A DNA stretch of 64,000 bases. It comes from VRUE01 sp963742535 (GTDB lineage: Bacteria; Actinomycetota; Thermoleophilia; Solirubrobacterales; 70-9). This document shows positions 24,721 to 33,677 of the stretch, piece by piece. Where the stretch lies: assembly GCA_963742535.1 (NCBI GenBank), contig CAVUMC010000002.1:186001-250000 (forward strand), written 5' to 3'. Each line of letters starts with the position of its first letter. Positions within the stretch are counted from its first letter, which is position 1. The notes under the pieces were generated by a model. The model saw only the letters and a program-made list of their open reading frames with translations, was not told the DNA's origin and did not search any database. A program made the position numbers and the translations under genes.

Positions 24721-25793
24721 TTGGCTTCTTCCGCGTGCAGCTTGCGCAGGTGATCGCGGAAGCCGACGCCGAAAGCGGTCGGGGTGCCCGAGTAGTCCTC
24801 GATCAGGGTCGGGCCCTCCTCACAGGTGAGGTCGGGAGCTATGAACCAGCCCCAGCCGAGGTATGAAATCCCGTGGCGATCGGCCCAGCGCATGTAGGGG
24901 TCGATGTATCCGTGAAGGCAATCGTTCTCGCCAAGCTCACCGGTGACGACTGGGAAGCGCTTCGCGATCCGCGCCAGGGCGCTGCGGCAACGCTCGTAGC
25001 AAGGGTGAAAGTTGTAGGTGTGATTGGCGGCGACAAGCGCGTGCGCGGGGTCGGCGGGCCGGTGAGCGAGCCAGCCACTCGGGTCGCTTGCCCAGTTGAT
25101 TCCGCCCAACATCAGTGGCTGACGGGCGCCGGTCGCGCGCACCGTTTCGACCAGCTCGCCCATACCCACCGCGCGGTAGCTGCCCAACCAGCTGTCGTTG
25201 ATGTCGCAGCCGAGCTCCCAGCATTCCCAGCTGGTGTCGTGCGGCTCATTGTAGAGGTCGAAGAGCACGGCGCGGTCGTCGCGGTATTCACGGGCGAGGC
25301 TGCGCCAGAATTCCGGCGCGTGATCGGCGTCCGGCATCGGGATGATCCCGGTCGCCGCGTGCTCGCCCGGCGCCGCCCACTGCAGCTCGAGGATCACGTA
25401 GAGGCCGGCCGCCTCTAGCCGACGCACGTAGGCGCGAATCGTGTCGCGATAGGACTGGCCACCCAGCTCGGGCGGAACGCCATTTATCCCAAGCCAGCAG
25501 CTCTCGTTGAGCGGCACCCGTACGGCGTTGATGTGCCAGCTCGCCATCGCCTCGATCGAGGCCTTATCGCTTGGACCCTCGAAGAACTGGCCGCCTTCGA
25601 CACATTGGTACTCGGTGCCGGGGCGATTGACGCCGAGCAGGCGCACGGGGTCGCCATCGCGGTCGACCAGGTGATTGCCCTTGACGCCGATCCAGAGGCC
25701 GGCCGCTTTGCTCGAAGAGGTGAGGGCGACGGTGAGGAGAACCGCGACCAGGACGGCAGCGACCCCGGTGACCAAGGTGAGTCGTGTACGCAA
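24717..25793 (-). CDS. Glycoside hydrolase family 5 (cellulase-like), exported
   Basis: A 358-residue protein with an N-terminal signal or anchor helix (LVTGVAAVLVAVLLTVALTSS) and a TIM-barrel hydrolase domain. The acid/base Glu is in VLFDLYNEPHDTSWE at about residue 183, and the nucleophile Glu is in PVVTGELGENDC at about residue 282. It also shows GLWIGVKGNHLVDRDGDPVRLLGVNRPG, the usual GH5 start. Substrate unknown (beta-glucan or related). Its stop overlaps that of the LuxR-family gene. The start is 27 bases from the divergent membrane-protein gene. Confidence 0.87.
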   Translation of the reverse strand: MRTRLTLVTGVAAVLVAVLLTVALTSSSKAAGLWIGVKGNHLVDRDGDPVRLLGVNRPGTEYQCVEGGQFFEGPSDKASIEAMASWHINAVRVPLNESCWLGINGVPPELGGQSYRDTIRAYVRRLEAAGLYVILELQWAAPGEHAATGIIPMPDADHAPEFWRSLAREYRDDRAVLFDLYNEPHDTSWECWELGCDINDSWLGSYRAVGMGELVETVRATGARQPLMLGGINWASDPSGWLAHRPADPAHALVAANHTYNFHPCYERCRSALARIAKRFPVVTGELGENDCLHGYIDPYMRWADRHGISYLGWGWFIAPDLTCEEGPTLIEDYSGTPTAFGVGFRDHLRKLHAEEAN

Positions 25794-25820
25794 CGTCCGC
25801 GCAGTCTAGGGTGGCCGCCA

Positions 25821-27191
25821 ATGCGCGAGCGGGCGGCAGAGGCCAGCGGGCGGCTGCGGGAATATCTGGACAGTTCACTTTTCCCGGCCGCACCGGAAAG
25901 AACCGGCGGGTTCAAAAGCTGGGAAGCGGGGCTGCTCATCGTCTCGCTCGTGGCGATCGCCGCGGTGCTGCAGCTGTTCCGCCTGGGCCCGTCGGAAGCA
26001 CTGAACTCGCTTTGGGCGGAGGACGGCGCGGTCTTCCTCGGCGGGGCGCTGGCCCACGGCTTCTTCGACACCGTATCCACGCCTTACGCCGAATACCTCG
26101 TCGTCACGCCCCGACTGATCGCCGAGGTCGGCACGCTCGTGCCCCTTCACGACGCGGCCGTGGCGATGAACCTCATGACCGTTGTCGTCATCGCTCTCAG
26201 CGGACTGGCAGTGTGGTTCGCCAGCGCCGGGCACATCCACAGCCCTTACCTGCGGGCGTTGCTGGCCGCGCTGATGATCCTCTCCCCCGTGGGCACGATC
26301 GAGGTGGTCGCCACGCCGACCAATATCGCCTGGTACATGACTTTCGCGGTCTTCTGGCTGTTGTTCTGGCGCCCGAAGACGACTTGGGGCGCCTGTCTCG
26401 GCGGGCTGCTGATCCTGGCAACCGGGCTCAGCACCCCCGGCGCCCTCTTCTTCGCCCCGGTCGCCCTGCTGCGGGCGATCGCGATTCGCGGCCGGCGCGA
26501 CGCGATCGTCGTCGGCTCCTACGCGCTCGCCGCAGCGGTCCAGCTATTCGCAATGGCGACCAACACCGAAACGGTCCCGGGCGGCGATGCCTGGGCGAAC
26601 ACCATCTTCACCACCTTCCTGCAACGGGTCGCCAGCGGCTCGATGCTCGGATTCGAACTCGGCAGCGAAACCTGGGTCGAATGGGGATGGACGTTCCTGA
26701 TCGCGATTTCCGTTGCCATCGCGATCTACCTGGTCGCGATGCTGCTGCGCGTCTCCTCGAACCGTATTTTTGCCGCGATCGCGGTCGTCGCCTCAGTGGT
26801 CTTCTTCCTGGTCACCAGCTACACCCGCGCCCTCGGCGACGTGATGGTCTGGCACAACGGCGAATTCAACAATTTCGCCGGCCGCTACGTAATCGTCCCC
26901 ACCCTGCTGCTGCTGAGTGGCATCCTCGCCCTGCTCGATTCTCACTATCGATCATCGAAAAAGCGCTTTCCAGTGCTGGGGATCGCGATCGCGGCGCTCC
27001 TGCTCGTCTCGATCGTCACCTCCTTTGACGTCCGTGGCGAAATCGGCCGCGGTGGGCCGCCCTGGGACGAAAGCCTGCGCACCTCTGCCTCCAAGTGCGA
27101 AGCCAAGCACCTGACCGAAGTCGAAGTCGGCACCTCGCCCGAAGGGTGGGTGATGATCGTTTCCTGCGCCGACGTGACCGCGGCGAACTGA
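25821..27191 (+). CDS. Polytopic membrane protein, possible GT-C glycosyltransferase
   Basis: A 456-residue protein with about ten hydrophobic helices. I use the ATG at 25821; the frame is open further upstream but only as the antisense of the GH5 gene. The first external loop contains ALNSLWAEDGAVFLGGAL, with an acidic pair in the position of the catalytic Asp of GT-C enzymes. A family cannot be named. Being next to the exported GH5 enzyme, divergent, it may share a role in surface polysaccharide metabolism. This is inference. Confidence 0.6.
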   Translation: MRERAAEASGRLREYLDSSLFPAAPERTGGFKSWEAGLLIVSLVAIAAVLQLFRLGPSEALNSLWAEDGAVFLGGALAHGFFDTVSTPYAEYLVVTPRLIAEVGTLVPLHDAAVAMNLMTVVVIALSGLAVWFASAGHIHSPYLRALLAALMILSPVGTIEVVATPTNIAWYMTFAVFWLLFWRPKTTWGACLGGLLILATGLSTPGALFFAPVALLRAIAIRGRRDAIVVGSYALAAAVQLFAMATNTETVPGGDAWANTIFTTFLQRVASGSMLGFELGSETWVEWGWTFLIAISVAIAIYLVAMLLRVSSNRIFAAIAVVASVVFFLVTSYTRALGDVMVWHNGEFNNFAGRYVIVPTLLLLSGILALLDSHYRSSKKRFPVLGIAIAALLLVSIVTSFDVRGEIGRGGPPWDESLRTSASKCEAKHLTEVEVGTSPEGWVMIVSCADVTAAN

Positions 27192-27205
27192 CCCGACCGC
27201 GGTCG

Positions 27206-29578
27206 TCAGCGGAGAGGGCGACTGTTGAGGTGGTAGACGCTGCGCCGAAGGGCGCGCGAGAACACATTCCAGCCGAGCAAGAGGCGCCCACCAGAAATGG
27301 TGGCCCGAACGTTTTCGGCGAACCGGGGCCGACCGCCTACCGACAGGCGCCGCACCTTGCCATCGTGCCTGAGCAGGAGCAACGGCCTGGGGCCTTTGGT
27401 GAGGACGACCAGGGTGCCGCTTCGCAAGGGCGCGATCGCCGTGGGCCTTGCCGGCCGGGATATTGGGATGGTGCGGCGCCCACGACGGCCGAAGGTGAGA
27501 TCCGGTTGGCCGTCTTCGTCGAAGCGCAGGAGCACGAGGCGATAACGATCTCGATTGTGGACGACGCCCGCGAGGTAGAGGCGTGAGCCAACGCGGTTCA
27601 GCGTCATCGACTGGACGCCTCCGCCCGCGTTTGAGAACGACCAGCCGCCGGCGCCAAAGCGACGATCAGGTTCGCCGTTGGGAAGCAGCTTGATCAATGC
27701 AAAGCGGCGGCCCGCGTCATAGGGGCGGCCGGCACTGCCGCCAACGAGCATCCCCCCTCTGACCCCAGCGGCGAGCGCCATCGCCTTCATTTCCCCATCA
27801 CCCGGGAGTCGCGGGACGACCCTGCCGTTGCGCCCGAACCCGGAATCTGGTTTCCCGTTCGAGAGGAAGCGCAGGACCACGCCCGGTTGGTCTTCGCCTA
27901 GGGAAACATCGTGACTCCCAACCACAACGGCGTCGCCATTCCTGGCGAACCCAAGCGCCTTGACCAGCACTCGGCGCGGCAACTGAACGGAGCCGCCGGA
28001 GCCGAAAGTCGGAACCGGCGCACCATCGGCGGCGCGCAGCAGCAGGTGACTGTGCGGGTAGTCGGAGACACCGACCAGCGCCTGGCCCGCGGCGTTCACC
28101 GCAAAGCCCATGGCGACGTTGGAGCCCTCCAAGGGCACGTAGCCCGCACCACTACCAAAGGAGGAATCGAGTCTGCCATCGGCGCCGTAGCGGATCAGGA
28201 CGGGGGTGTGGTCAATACCGATGTCGGTGGTGCCGGCGGCGAGCAGCTTGCCGTTCGCCAGGCGAACGAGCCCCACCACCTGCTGGGTTGCCGGCAACGC
28301 CTGGCGCACACGCGCGATTCCCCCATCGCCGAATCCGGGAAGCAGCGCGCCCTGCGGCGAGAGAGCCGCGAGGAAGGCAACTGTATGGCCCGGTGGCGCT
28401 CCGCCAACGGCGACGATCGACCCGTCCGGCCTGCGGGTCATCGCATTGACGCCGTCGCGGTACCAGCCCTGGGAAGTGCTGGCGAGCGCGGTCAATCGCA
28501 ACACGCCACCTTCCCCGAAGCCAGGATCGAGATTTCCGCCTGGATCGAATGCGGCCAGAACTGGAGCTCCTTCGCAGTTTTCTGTGCTTCTGCAGCCGCC
28601 TGCCCTGAGGCTAGACCCGCCTACCACCACCGAGCCGTCGGCGGCCCAGGACACGGCGCGCGCTTCGTCATCGCCACCGAGATCGAAAGTCCGGAGCCCT
28701 TTGGCTCCGTACCCGGGGTCCGGGCTCCCCGCCGCGGTGTAATGAAAGGTGGCCAGGTCTTCGTTCTTGGGACCTGGCGCCGAGCCGACCAACTCGATCG
28801 AGCCATCGGCGAAAACGCGACCACCGACGATCCTCGGCAGTTCGGTCACCAGCCCGGCCGAGCCGAAGCTGGAATTCGGCGAGCCGTCGGCGCGCAACTC
28901 GTAAAGAAAGGAGCCACCGACCAGGAGAGCCCCACCTTCGGCGGTAGGGACGACGGAGATGACTACAGCGCCGTCCAGGCGACTTTTGGACAGCGAGACG
29001 GTCAACACGCCTTTCGTTCCGAATTCCCGATCGATACTCCCGTCCTGGTTGATGATCGCGACCGTGAGGTCGGTGAAGAAGGTGTGGATGCCGCCGGAAT
29101 AGGCACTGGCGATGAGGACCTGTCCGGAGGGGAGTTCCGCCGCTGCCTGCGCCGGCAGAGGAGCCTTGATCGTGCCCCCACCGCCGAAGCCGGAGTCAGC
29201 GCTGCCGTCCGCGTTCACTCGCGTCAGGCTGTCTGCGTCGGAGACGAGGCTCTTACCGTCGGCGAGAGGGAAGACCTTGCGATATTCCGAGACCCGGTGG
29301 GGCGGCGCGGCTGGATCAGGCGCACCATCTGTGAGGTAGGACTCGAGCTGACCGTCCCTCTGGGCGATGATGCCGCCGTCGGGCCTCGCTTCAACGCTCG
29401 AGAACCGCGTTTCTTCGAAATGGATGCCGAGACTCGGGGTTGCGATTCCGTCCTTACCGAAGATGCTCGTGGCCTCCTCTGCGGTTGCGACGGCAGCAGC
29501 AGCCACCAGCACACAAACCACCGTGGCCAACACCAGAACAAATCGATTGCCGCGCCCTCTGCGCTCCCCCAACATCAC
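27206..29578 (-). CDS. Secreted delta-60 repeat protein
   Basis: A 790-residue exported protein. A signal peptide (FVLVLATVVCVLVAAAAVATAEE) comes first. The body is a series of units of about 50-60 residues with the delta-60 pattern: Gly-Ser/Asn-Pro-Asp-x-x-Phe-Gly-x-Gly-Gly, as in GSADSGFGGGGT, GSIDREFGTKGV, GSPNSSFGSAGL, GNLDPGFGEGGV, GRLDSSFGSGAG and GKPDSGFGRNGR. These form beta-propeller-like scaffolds outside the cell with no assigned enzyme activity. It has no close operon partner. Confidence 0.82.
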   Translation of the reverse strand: MMLGERRGRGNRFVLVLATVVCVLVAAAAVATAEEATSIFGKDGIATPSLGIHFEETRFSSVEARPDGGIIAQRDGQLESYLTDGAPDPAAPPHRVSEYRKVFPLADGKSLVSDADSLTRVNADGSADSGFGGGGTIKAPLPAQAAAELPSGQVLIASAYSGGIHTFFTDLTVAIINQDGSIDREFGTKGVLTVSLSKSRLDGAVVISVVPTAEGGALLVGGSFLYELRADGSPNSSFGSAGLVTELPRIVGGRVFADGSIELVGSAPGPKNEDLATFHYTAAGSPDPGYGAKGLRTFDLGGDDEARAVSWAADGSVVVGGSSLRAGGCRSTENCEGAPVLAAFDPGGNLDPGFGEGGVLRLTALASTSQGWYRDGVNAMTRRPDGSIVAVGGAPPGHTVAFLAALSPQGALLPGFGDGGIARVRQALPATQQVVGLVRLANGKLLAAGTTDIGIDHTPVLIRYGADGRLDSSFGSGAGYVPLEGSNVAMGFAVNAAGQALVGVSDYPHSHLLLRAADGAPVPTFGSGGSVQLPRRVLVKALGFARNGDAVVVGSHDVSLGEDQPGVVLRFLSNGKPDSGFGRNGRVVPRLPGDGEMKAMALAAGVRGGMLVGGSAGRPYDAGRRFALIKLLPNGEPDRRFGAGGWSFSNAGGGVQSMTLNRVGSRLYLAGVVHNRDRYRLVLLRFDEDGQPDLTFGRRGRRTIPISRPARPTAIAPLRSGTLVVLTKGPRPLLLLRHDGKVRRLSVGGRPRFAENVRATISGGRLLLGWNVFSRALRRSVYHLNSRPLR

Positions 29579-29625
29579 GCTCGTAACTACACGAGAAAAG
29601 CGTGAAAGTCGCGCTCCAACCGACG

Positions 29626-30063
29626 TCAGCCGAGCGGCTCTGCCAGCTCGACGATGATTCCCTCGGGACCGCGGACGTAACAGAGCCGGTAGCTGTTCCC
29701 GTAGCTGACCAGCTCGCCGACGAGCTCAGTGCCACGGTCTCGTAGGCCGGCGACGAGAGCGTCGACGTCTTTGACGACGAAGGCAAGGTGGCGGATGCCG
29801 GGTGCGTTCGACGGCGCACGCGGATCGCCCTCGGGGCTCGTCGGGGAGTGGAACTTCACCAGCTCGAGTCGTCTCTCACCGTCCTGGGTCTGCAGCATCA
29901 CGAGCTCCGAGCGGACGCCGTCGAGCCCGACGATGCGGTCTGCCCGCTCGTCCTCAACTTCTCCGCTGCTCTGCACTTCGAGTCCGAGCTCGACGAAGAA
30001 CTCAGTCGCAGCCTCGAGATCCTCGACCACGATGCCGACGTGGTCCATTCGCTGGATTGTCAT
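29626..30063 (-). CDS. VOC-family (glyoxalase/bleomycin-resistance fold) protein
   Basis: A 145-residue metalloenzyme-fold protein with two beta-alpha-beta units: MDHVGIVVEDLEAATEFFVELG, and GIRHLAFVVKDVDALVAGLRDRG. The His of MDHVG, an inner Glu (ELVKF) and the terminal EGIIVELAEPLG give the residues expected of a metal site. The activity is unknown (methylmalonyl-CoA epimerase-like and dioxygenase-like proteins share the fold). The start overlaps the stop of the secreted-protein gene at 30060 by 4 bases, so it is translationally coupled to two secreted proteins, an odd pairing. Confidence 0.8.
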   Translation of the reverse strand: MTIQRMDHVGIVVEDLEAATEFFVELGLEVQSSGEVEDERADRIVGLDGVRSELVMLQTQDGERRLELVKFHSPTSPEGDPRAPSNAPGIRHLAFVVKDVDALVAGLRDRGTELVGELVSYGNSYRLCYVRGPEGIIVELAEPLG

Positions 30064-30581
30064 TTGTGTTTACCCGGGTGCTTCTTTTTGACCTTGACGC
30101 ATTTGCCGTGCTTCAGCTTCTTCCCCTTTTTGCACTTTTTCTTAACTGGAGGCGGCGTCGCCAAGGACTTAGAGGCTTTGGTCGCTTCTGCTTCGATCCG
30201 CACCGTGCCGAAGACGCCGGAGGCCGGCGTTTCGACGAAGGCCGAGAGAGAACAGGAATCGGAGTTCGCAGGTGCGGTAAGTGAGATCGACACCGGAGGC
30301 GTCACGGTTTCCAGGTTTTCCGGGACGCCCGGAGTTTCGGAGCCGCGGACGCAATTGAGGCCCGCCGAGATCAGAATCGGTTGCACCGGCGTCGCCGTAA
30401 AGGTGACCTTGAAGGAGACGGGATCGTCGACCGCGGGGGGTTCGAGAAAGGGAGCCGGTTCGGGCCCGGTTTCTTCCGCCGCTCCGAGCGAGACGGCTTC
30501 CGTTGCCCCAGAAGCAGTCCCCGCGCCAACCGCGCCCATGAGCAGGGCCACGATCATCAGGAGGGAGACGACCAGCTTCAT
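30060..30581 (-). CDS. Secreted protein with basic Lys/His tail
   Basis: A 173-residue protein. Its start ATG at 30581 overlaps the stop of the gene at 30578-31834. A signal peptide (MKLVVSLLMIVALLMGAVGAGTASG) is followed by about 115 residues including PVSFKVTFTATPVQPILI and several Cys, then a strongly basic tail of 27 residues with two Cys, KKKCKKGKKLKHGKCVKVKK. The tail resembles that of the upstream neighbour and could bind anionic wall polymers. No domain is recognised. Confidence 0.7.
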   Translation of the reverse strand: MKLVVSLLMIVALLMGAVGAGTASGATEAVSLGAAEETGPEPAPFLEPPAVDDPVSFKVTFTATPVQPILISAGLNCVRGSETPGVPENLETVTPPVSISLTAPANSDSCSLSAFVETPASGVFGTVRIEAEATKASKSLATPPPVKKKCKKGKKLKHGKCVKVKKKHPGKHK

Positions 30582-31834
30582 TTCCCGTGGCGCCCGTGCC
30601 TCTTCTTCGGGATCTTGACGCAGCGCGTGTGTCCATTCTTCGTCGATCGGCGAAAGCCCTTTTTGCACGGTTTCCGCCGCGTTGGCGGCTGTACAGGCGG
30701 TTTCGTCGGAGACAGTGTCGTCGTCGGGGTGATGACGTTTCCGCCAGAGGAGGTTTCGCCGGAAGAAGACGACGGACAGGCGCTGGGGACTTCGCAGTTC
30801 GGGAAGACTTCTTCGCCTTTGGTCAGGACGGCGTCAACTTCGTCGAAAACCACTCCCGCACTGCCGAACAGCAGCGTCGCGTCCTCAAAATCCGGAATTT
30901 CGTTCCAGTAGCGCCGCACATACCCGTCGGGGTGCAGGTCGAGTCCTTCTTCGACCCAGTCGAGCGCGAAGACAACCGCGTAGAGATCCCCAGCCGGCAA
31001 GCCCGGGATCGAGTATTTGCCACCCGATTCCACACTGGCGCACTTGACTCGCGCTTCCGTGACCGAGTTCAGCGCGCAAACGGATGGCACCGAATAGGGC
31101 GCCATCAGGCCGGTGACCGGGGTGCCGGTTCCCGCTTCGGTCAGCGTCCCTTCGATCTCGACCCCCCGCACGAGATGCGCTTCGACTTCGATCACTGTGC
31201 CCGCCGTCAGGGAAATTTCGGGCGACTGCGTTTCGACGTAGTTGACGTGCCCCGAGGTTCTGGCTTCGAGCTGGTATTTACCCGTACCGAGGTTCCTGAT
31301 GGCGAATTTACCGACTGCGTCGGTACGGCTGCAATAGCCAACTTCTCCGCTCTGGGAGATGCCGATCGAGTTCGCACAAACCTCCACCCCTTCGATCGGG
31401 AGGTCTGTGCCTTGGTCGGCGACCCTGCCCTTGATCTGCCCGCCGGTCTGCAGTTGGGCGTTGATTTCCCTGCTTTCACCCGAACTCAATGCGACTGGAT
31501 CCGCTTCTTCAGGGTGAGCCTTGCCCTCGTACCACTGTGGAACGTAATTCAACGAGGGATGGCCTTCAACGTGAAAGCCAACTCGGTAAGAAGCTTCCTG
31601 GAGGCCGCCGATCGAATATTCGCCTTCCGCGTCGGTTTCCGAGTCGCATTTGGTGCTGACCAGCGGGGTGAGCCCTTCGGCGCAGACGGTGATCCCTTCG
31701 ATCGGGTCATCCAAGTGATCGGTGACCTTGCCGTGGATTTCGCCGGTCGCCGCCGCTGCCGACCCTGCCGACACAAACGCCGCCATGGCGCACAGCACCG
31801 CGGCCAAGCCCAGCACCCGTCCCTGCCTCATCAT
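30578..31834 (-). CDS. Secreted multi-domain protein with carboxypeptidase-regulatory-like repeats
   Basis: A 418-residue exported protein. The start is set by a GGGAGGGG site 6 bases before the ATG at 31834. After the signal peptide (VLGLAAVLCAMAAFVSAGSAAA) come at least three Ig-like units of the CnaB/carboxypeptidase-regulatory type: GEIHGKVTDHLDDPIEGITVCAEG, GQIKGRVADQGTDLPIEGVEVCANS, and VEIEGTLTEAGTGTPVTG. Each is followed by a TDAEGEYSIGGL-type strand. A Ser/Thr/Pro linker then leads to a basic tail KPCKKGFRRSTKNGHTRCVK that resembles the tail of the next gene. First gene of a three-gene coupled unit. Confidence 0.8.
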   Translation of the reverse strand: MMRQGRVLGLAAVLCAMAAFVSAGSAAAATGEIHGKVTDHLDDPIEGITVCAEGLTPLVSTKCDSETDAEGEYSIGGLQEASYRVGFHVEGHPSLNYVPQWYEGKAHPEEADPVALSSGESREINAQLQTGGQIKGRVADQGTDLPIEGVEVCANSIGISQSGEVGYCSRTDAVGKFAIRNLGTGKYQLEARTSGHVNYVETQSPEISLTAGTVIEVEAHLVRGVEIEGTLTEAGTGTPVTGLMAPYSVPSVCALNSVTEARVKCASVESGGKYSIPGLPAGDLYAVVFALDWVEEGLDLHPDGYVRRYWNEIPDFEDATLLFGSAGVVFDEVDAVLTKGEEVFPNCEVPSACPSSSSGETSSGGNVITPTTTLSPTKPPVQPPTRRKPCKKGFRRSTKNGHTRCVKIPKKRHGRHGK

Positions 31835-31913
31835 CGCCATCCCCTCCCCATCGGTCTCAGACAATCCACTATCTCCCAAAACACTCCGAAGTTGCGGCGT
31901 GGTCGCCTCGGAG

Positions 31914-33605
31914 CTAGACAATCGGCGAACCGACGCGCTGACTGGCGAAGAGGTCGTGAACCAACCGAACCGCGATCGACCCCTCCCCTACGGCCGCGGC
32001 GACGCGATTCATCGAGCCCTGACGAACGTCCCCGACGGCAAACACCCCCGGCATCGTGGTCTCCAGGGAAAACGGCCTGCGGTCGAGAGTCCAGGTTGGC
32101 TCATCGCCAACTTCGACTCCGGTGCGGATGAAGCCGCTGTCATCCCGCGCGACCTCCTCGGGCAGCCACTCGGTGTTGGGGCGGGCCCCGATCATGAGGA
32201 AAAGCGCGTGGGCATCGACCTCCTCGACCGCGCCATCTTGGTCGCGTAGTCGAAGCCCCTCCAGCCATTCCCCTCCCCCGCCACCGACGACTGTGGTTTG
32301 CAGCCGAACCTCGATGTTGGGCGCCGCTTCGACCTGCTGGATCAGGTAGTGCGACATCCCGGCGGCGAGCGCGTCCCCGCGAACGACGAGGGTGACCTGC
32401 TGCGCGTATTCGGCCAGGTGCAGGGCAGCCTGACCGGCCGAGTTTGCGCCACCGACGACAAAGACATTGCGGCCTCCCATCGCCGGCGCCTCCGCCGCCG
32501 GACCGCCGTAGAACACCCCGGCGCCCTTCAGGGCCAGGGCCTCGAGCTTATCGAGATCGAGCTGGCGATAGGCGGCGCCGGTGGCCAGGATCACCGCGCG
32601 GGCGCTGACCTCGGGAAAGTCGGTGAGACCGACGTAAATGCGGTCTCCCTCGCGCCGCAGGCCGGTCACCTTCTGCATGAAGGCAAAGCGAGCCCCGAAG
32701 ACCCACCCCTGCTCGTAAGCCTCCTCGGCCAGGCGACGCCCGCTAATCCCGCGGGGGAAGCCGAGGTAGTTGCGGATCAGTGAGCTGAGCGTCGCCTGCC
32801 CGCCGATGCCGCCTTGGTCGATGACGAGGGTGCGAAGTCCTTCGGAAGCGCCGTAGACCGCAGCCGAAAGCCCTGCCGGGCCGGCCCCGACGATGAGCAG
32901 GTCAAAGTCGCGCCCCTTTGGATCGACGGGCCCACCGGCCGCGACCGTCAACTCCGCATTGCTCGGATCAGCAAGGACGTCCCCGTTCGGAAAGACCACG
33001 AGTGGCAGCGCGTGGTCGACCCCAGCCCCGGCGACGAGTTCGCGCCCTTCGGCGGAATCGGCGAGACAGAACGTGTGCGGGAGCGCGCACTTCCCCAAGA
33101 TCTCGCGCAGTTCATACGCTCGTCCCGTCCACGACTCGCCGATGACGTGGACAGTGTGCGTGGCCACCCTGCGGGCGTGCGACCACTCGAGCAGGAAGGT
33201 CGAGATCGACTGGTGAAAGAGCTCGTCCGGGGGACGGATGGGACGGATCAGGTAGTAGTCGATCTGGCGCAGCGCCATCGCGGCGAAGATCGCCTCGCCG
33301 GTGTCGCCCACGCCCCAGCTCTCGTAGTCGATCAAGAGACCGCGTTGCGCGTGTGGGTGGCGTTTCCGCACGCGGCCCAGGAACTCGCTTCCCGGCGCAC
33401 CGTCGAGTGAATCGCCAGCGATGACGAGCGCCACGTCCTCGCCGGCGTCCGCCAGCCGGGCGAGCTCCGCCTCGGCCTCGACAGCCGAGGTGAGGCAGAC
33501 GATGCGATAGCTGCGCTCGTAGCGATCGCGCAGCTCACCTTCGATGCTGCGCAGCGACTCCGGGCTCTCATCAACGGCGAGTAGAACGGGCTGGGACACG
33601 CGCAA
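31914..33605 (-). CDS. Fused receiver-like / thioredoxin reductase-like flavoprotein
   Basis: A 563-residue protein in three parts. Residues 1-130 resemble a response-regulator receiver but with weak phosphoacceptor context (LLAVDESPES, then LVIAGDSLDG). About 155-230 is a thioredoxin/glutaredoxin-like segment (THTVHVIGESWTGRAYELREIL). From about 235 comes a FAD and NAD(P)H reductase: LLIVGAGPAGLSAAVYGAS, later VFVVGGANSAGQAALHLAEYA, and PGVFAVGDVRQ. The usual CxxC of thioredoxin reductase is absent; that position reads GVFYGGPAAEA. So it is unlikely to reduce thioredoxin in the normal way. The layout is known in actinobacteria. It diverges from the MFS gene. Confidence 0.85.
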   Translation of the reverse strand: MRVSQPVLLAVDESPESLRSIEGELRDRYERSYRIVCLTSAVEAEAELARLADAGEDVALVIAGDSLDGAPGSEFLGRVRKRHPHAQRGLLIDYESWGVGDTGEAIFAAMALRQIDYYLIRPIRPPDELFHQSISTFLLEWSHARRVATHTVHVIGESWTGRAYELREILGKCALPHTFCLADSAEGRELVAGAGVDHALPLVVFPNGDVLADPSNAELTVAAGGPVDPKGRDFDLLIVGAGPAGLSAAVYGASEGLRTLVIDQGGIGGQATLSSLIRNYLGFPRGISGRRLAEEAYEQGWVFGARFAFMQKVTGLRREGDRIYVGLTDFPEVSARAVILATGAAYRQLDLDKLEALALKGAGVFYGGPAAEAPAMGGRNVFVVGGANSAGQAALHLAEYAQQVTLVVRGDALAAGMSHYLIQQVEAAPNIEVRLQTTVVGGGGGEWLEGLRLRDQDGAVEEVDAHALFLMIGARPNTEWLPEEVARDDSGFIRTGVEVGDEPTWTLDRRPFSLETTMPGVFAVGDVRQGSMNRVAAAVGEGSIAVRLVHDLFASQRVGSPIV

Positions 33606-33677
33606 ACCGTACTTCGATCCGGGACCCCGTGTCGACCCCGGAAGCCGGTCGAACTGACTAACTAGAGTCTCGCGCCC

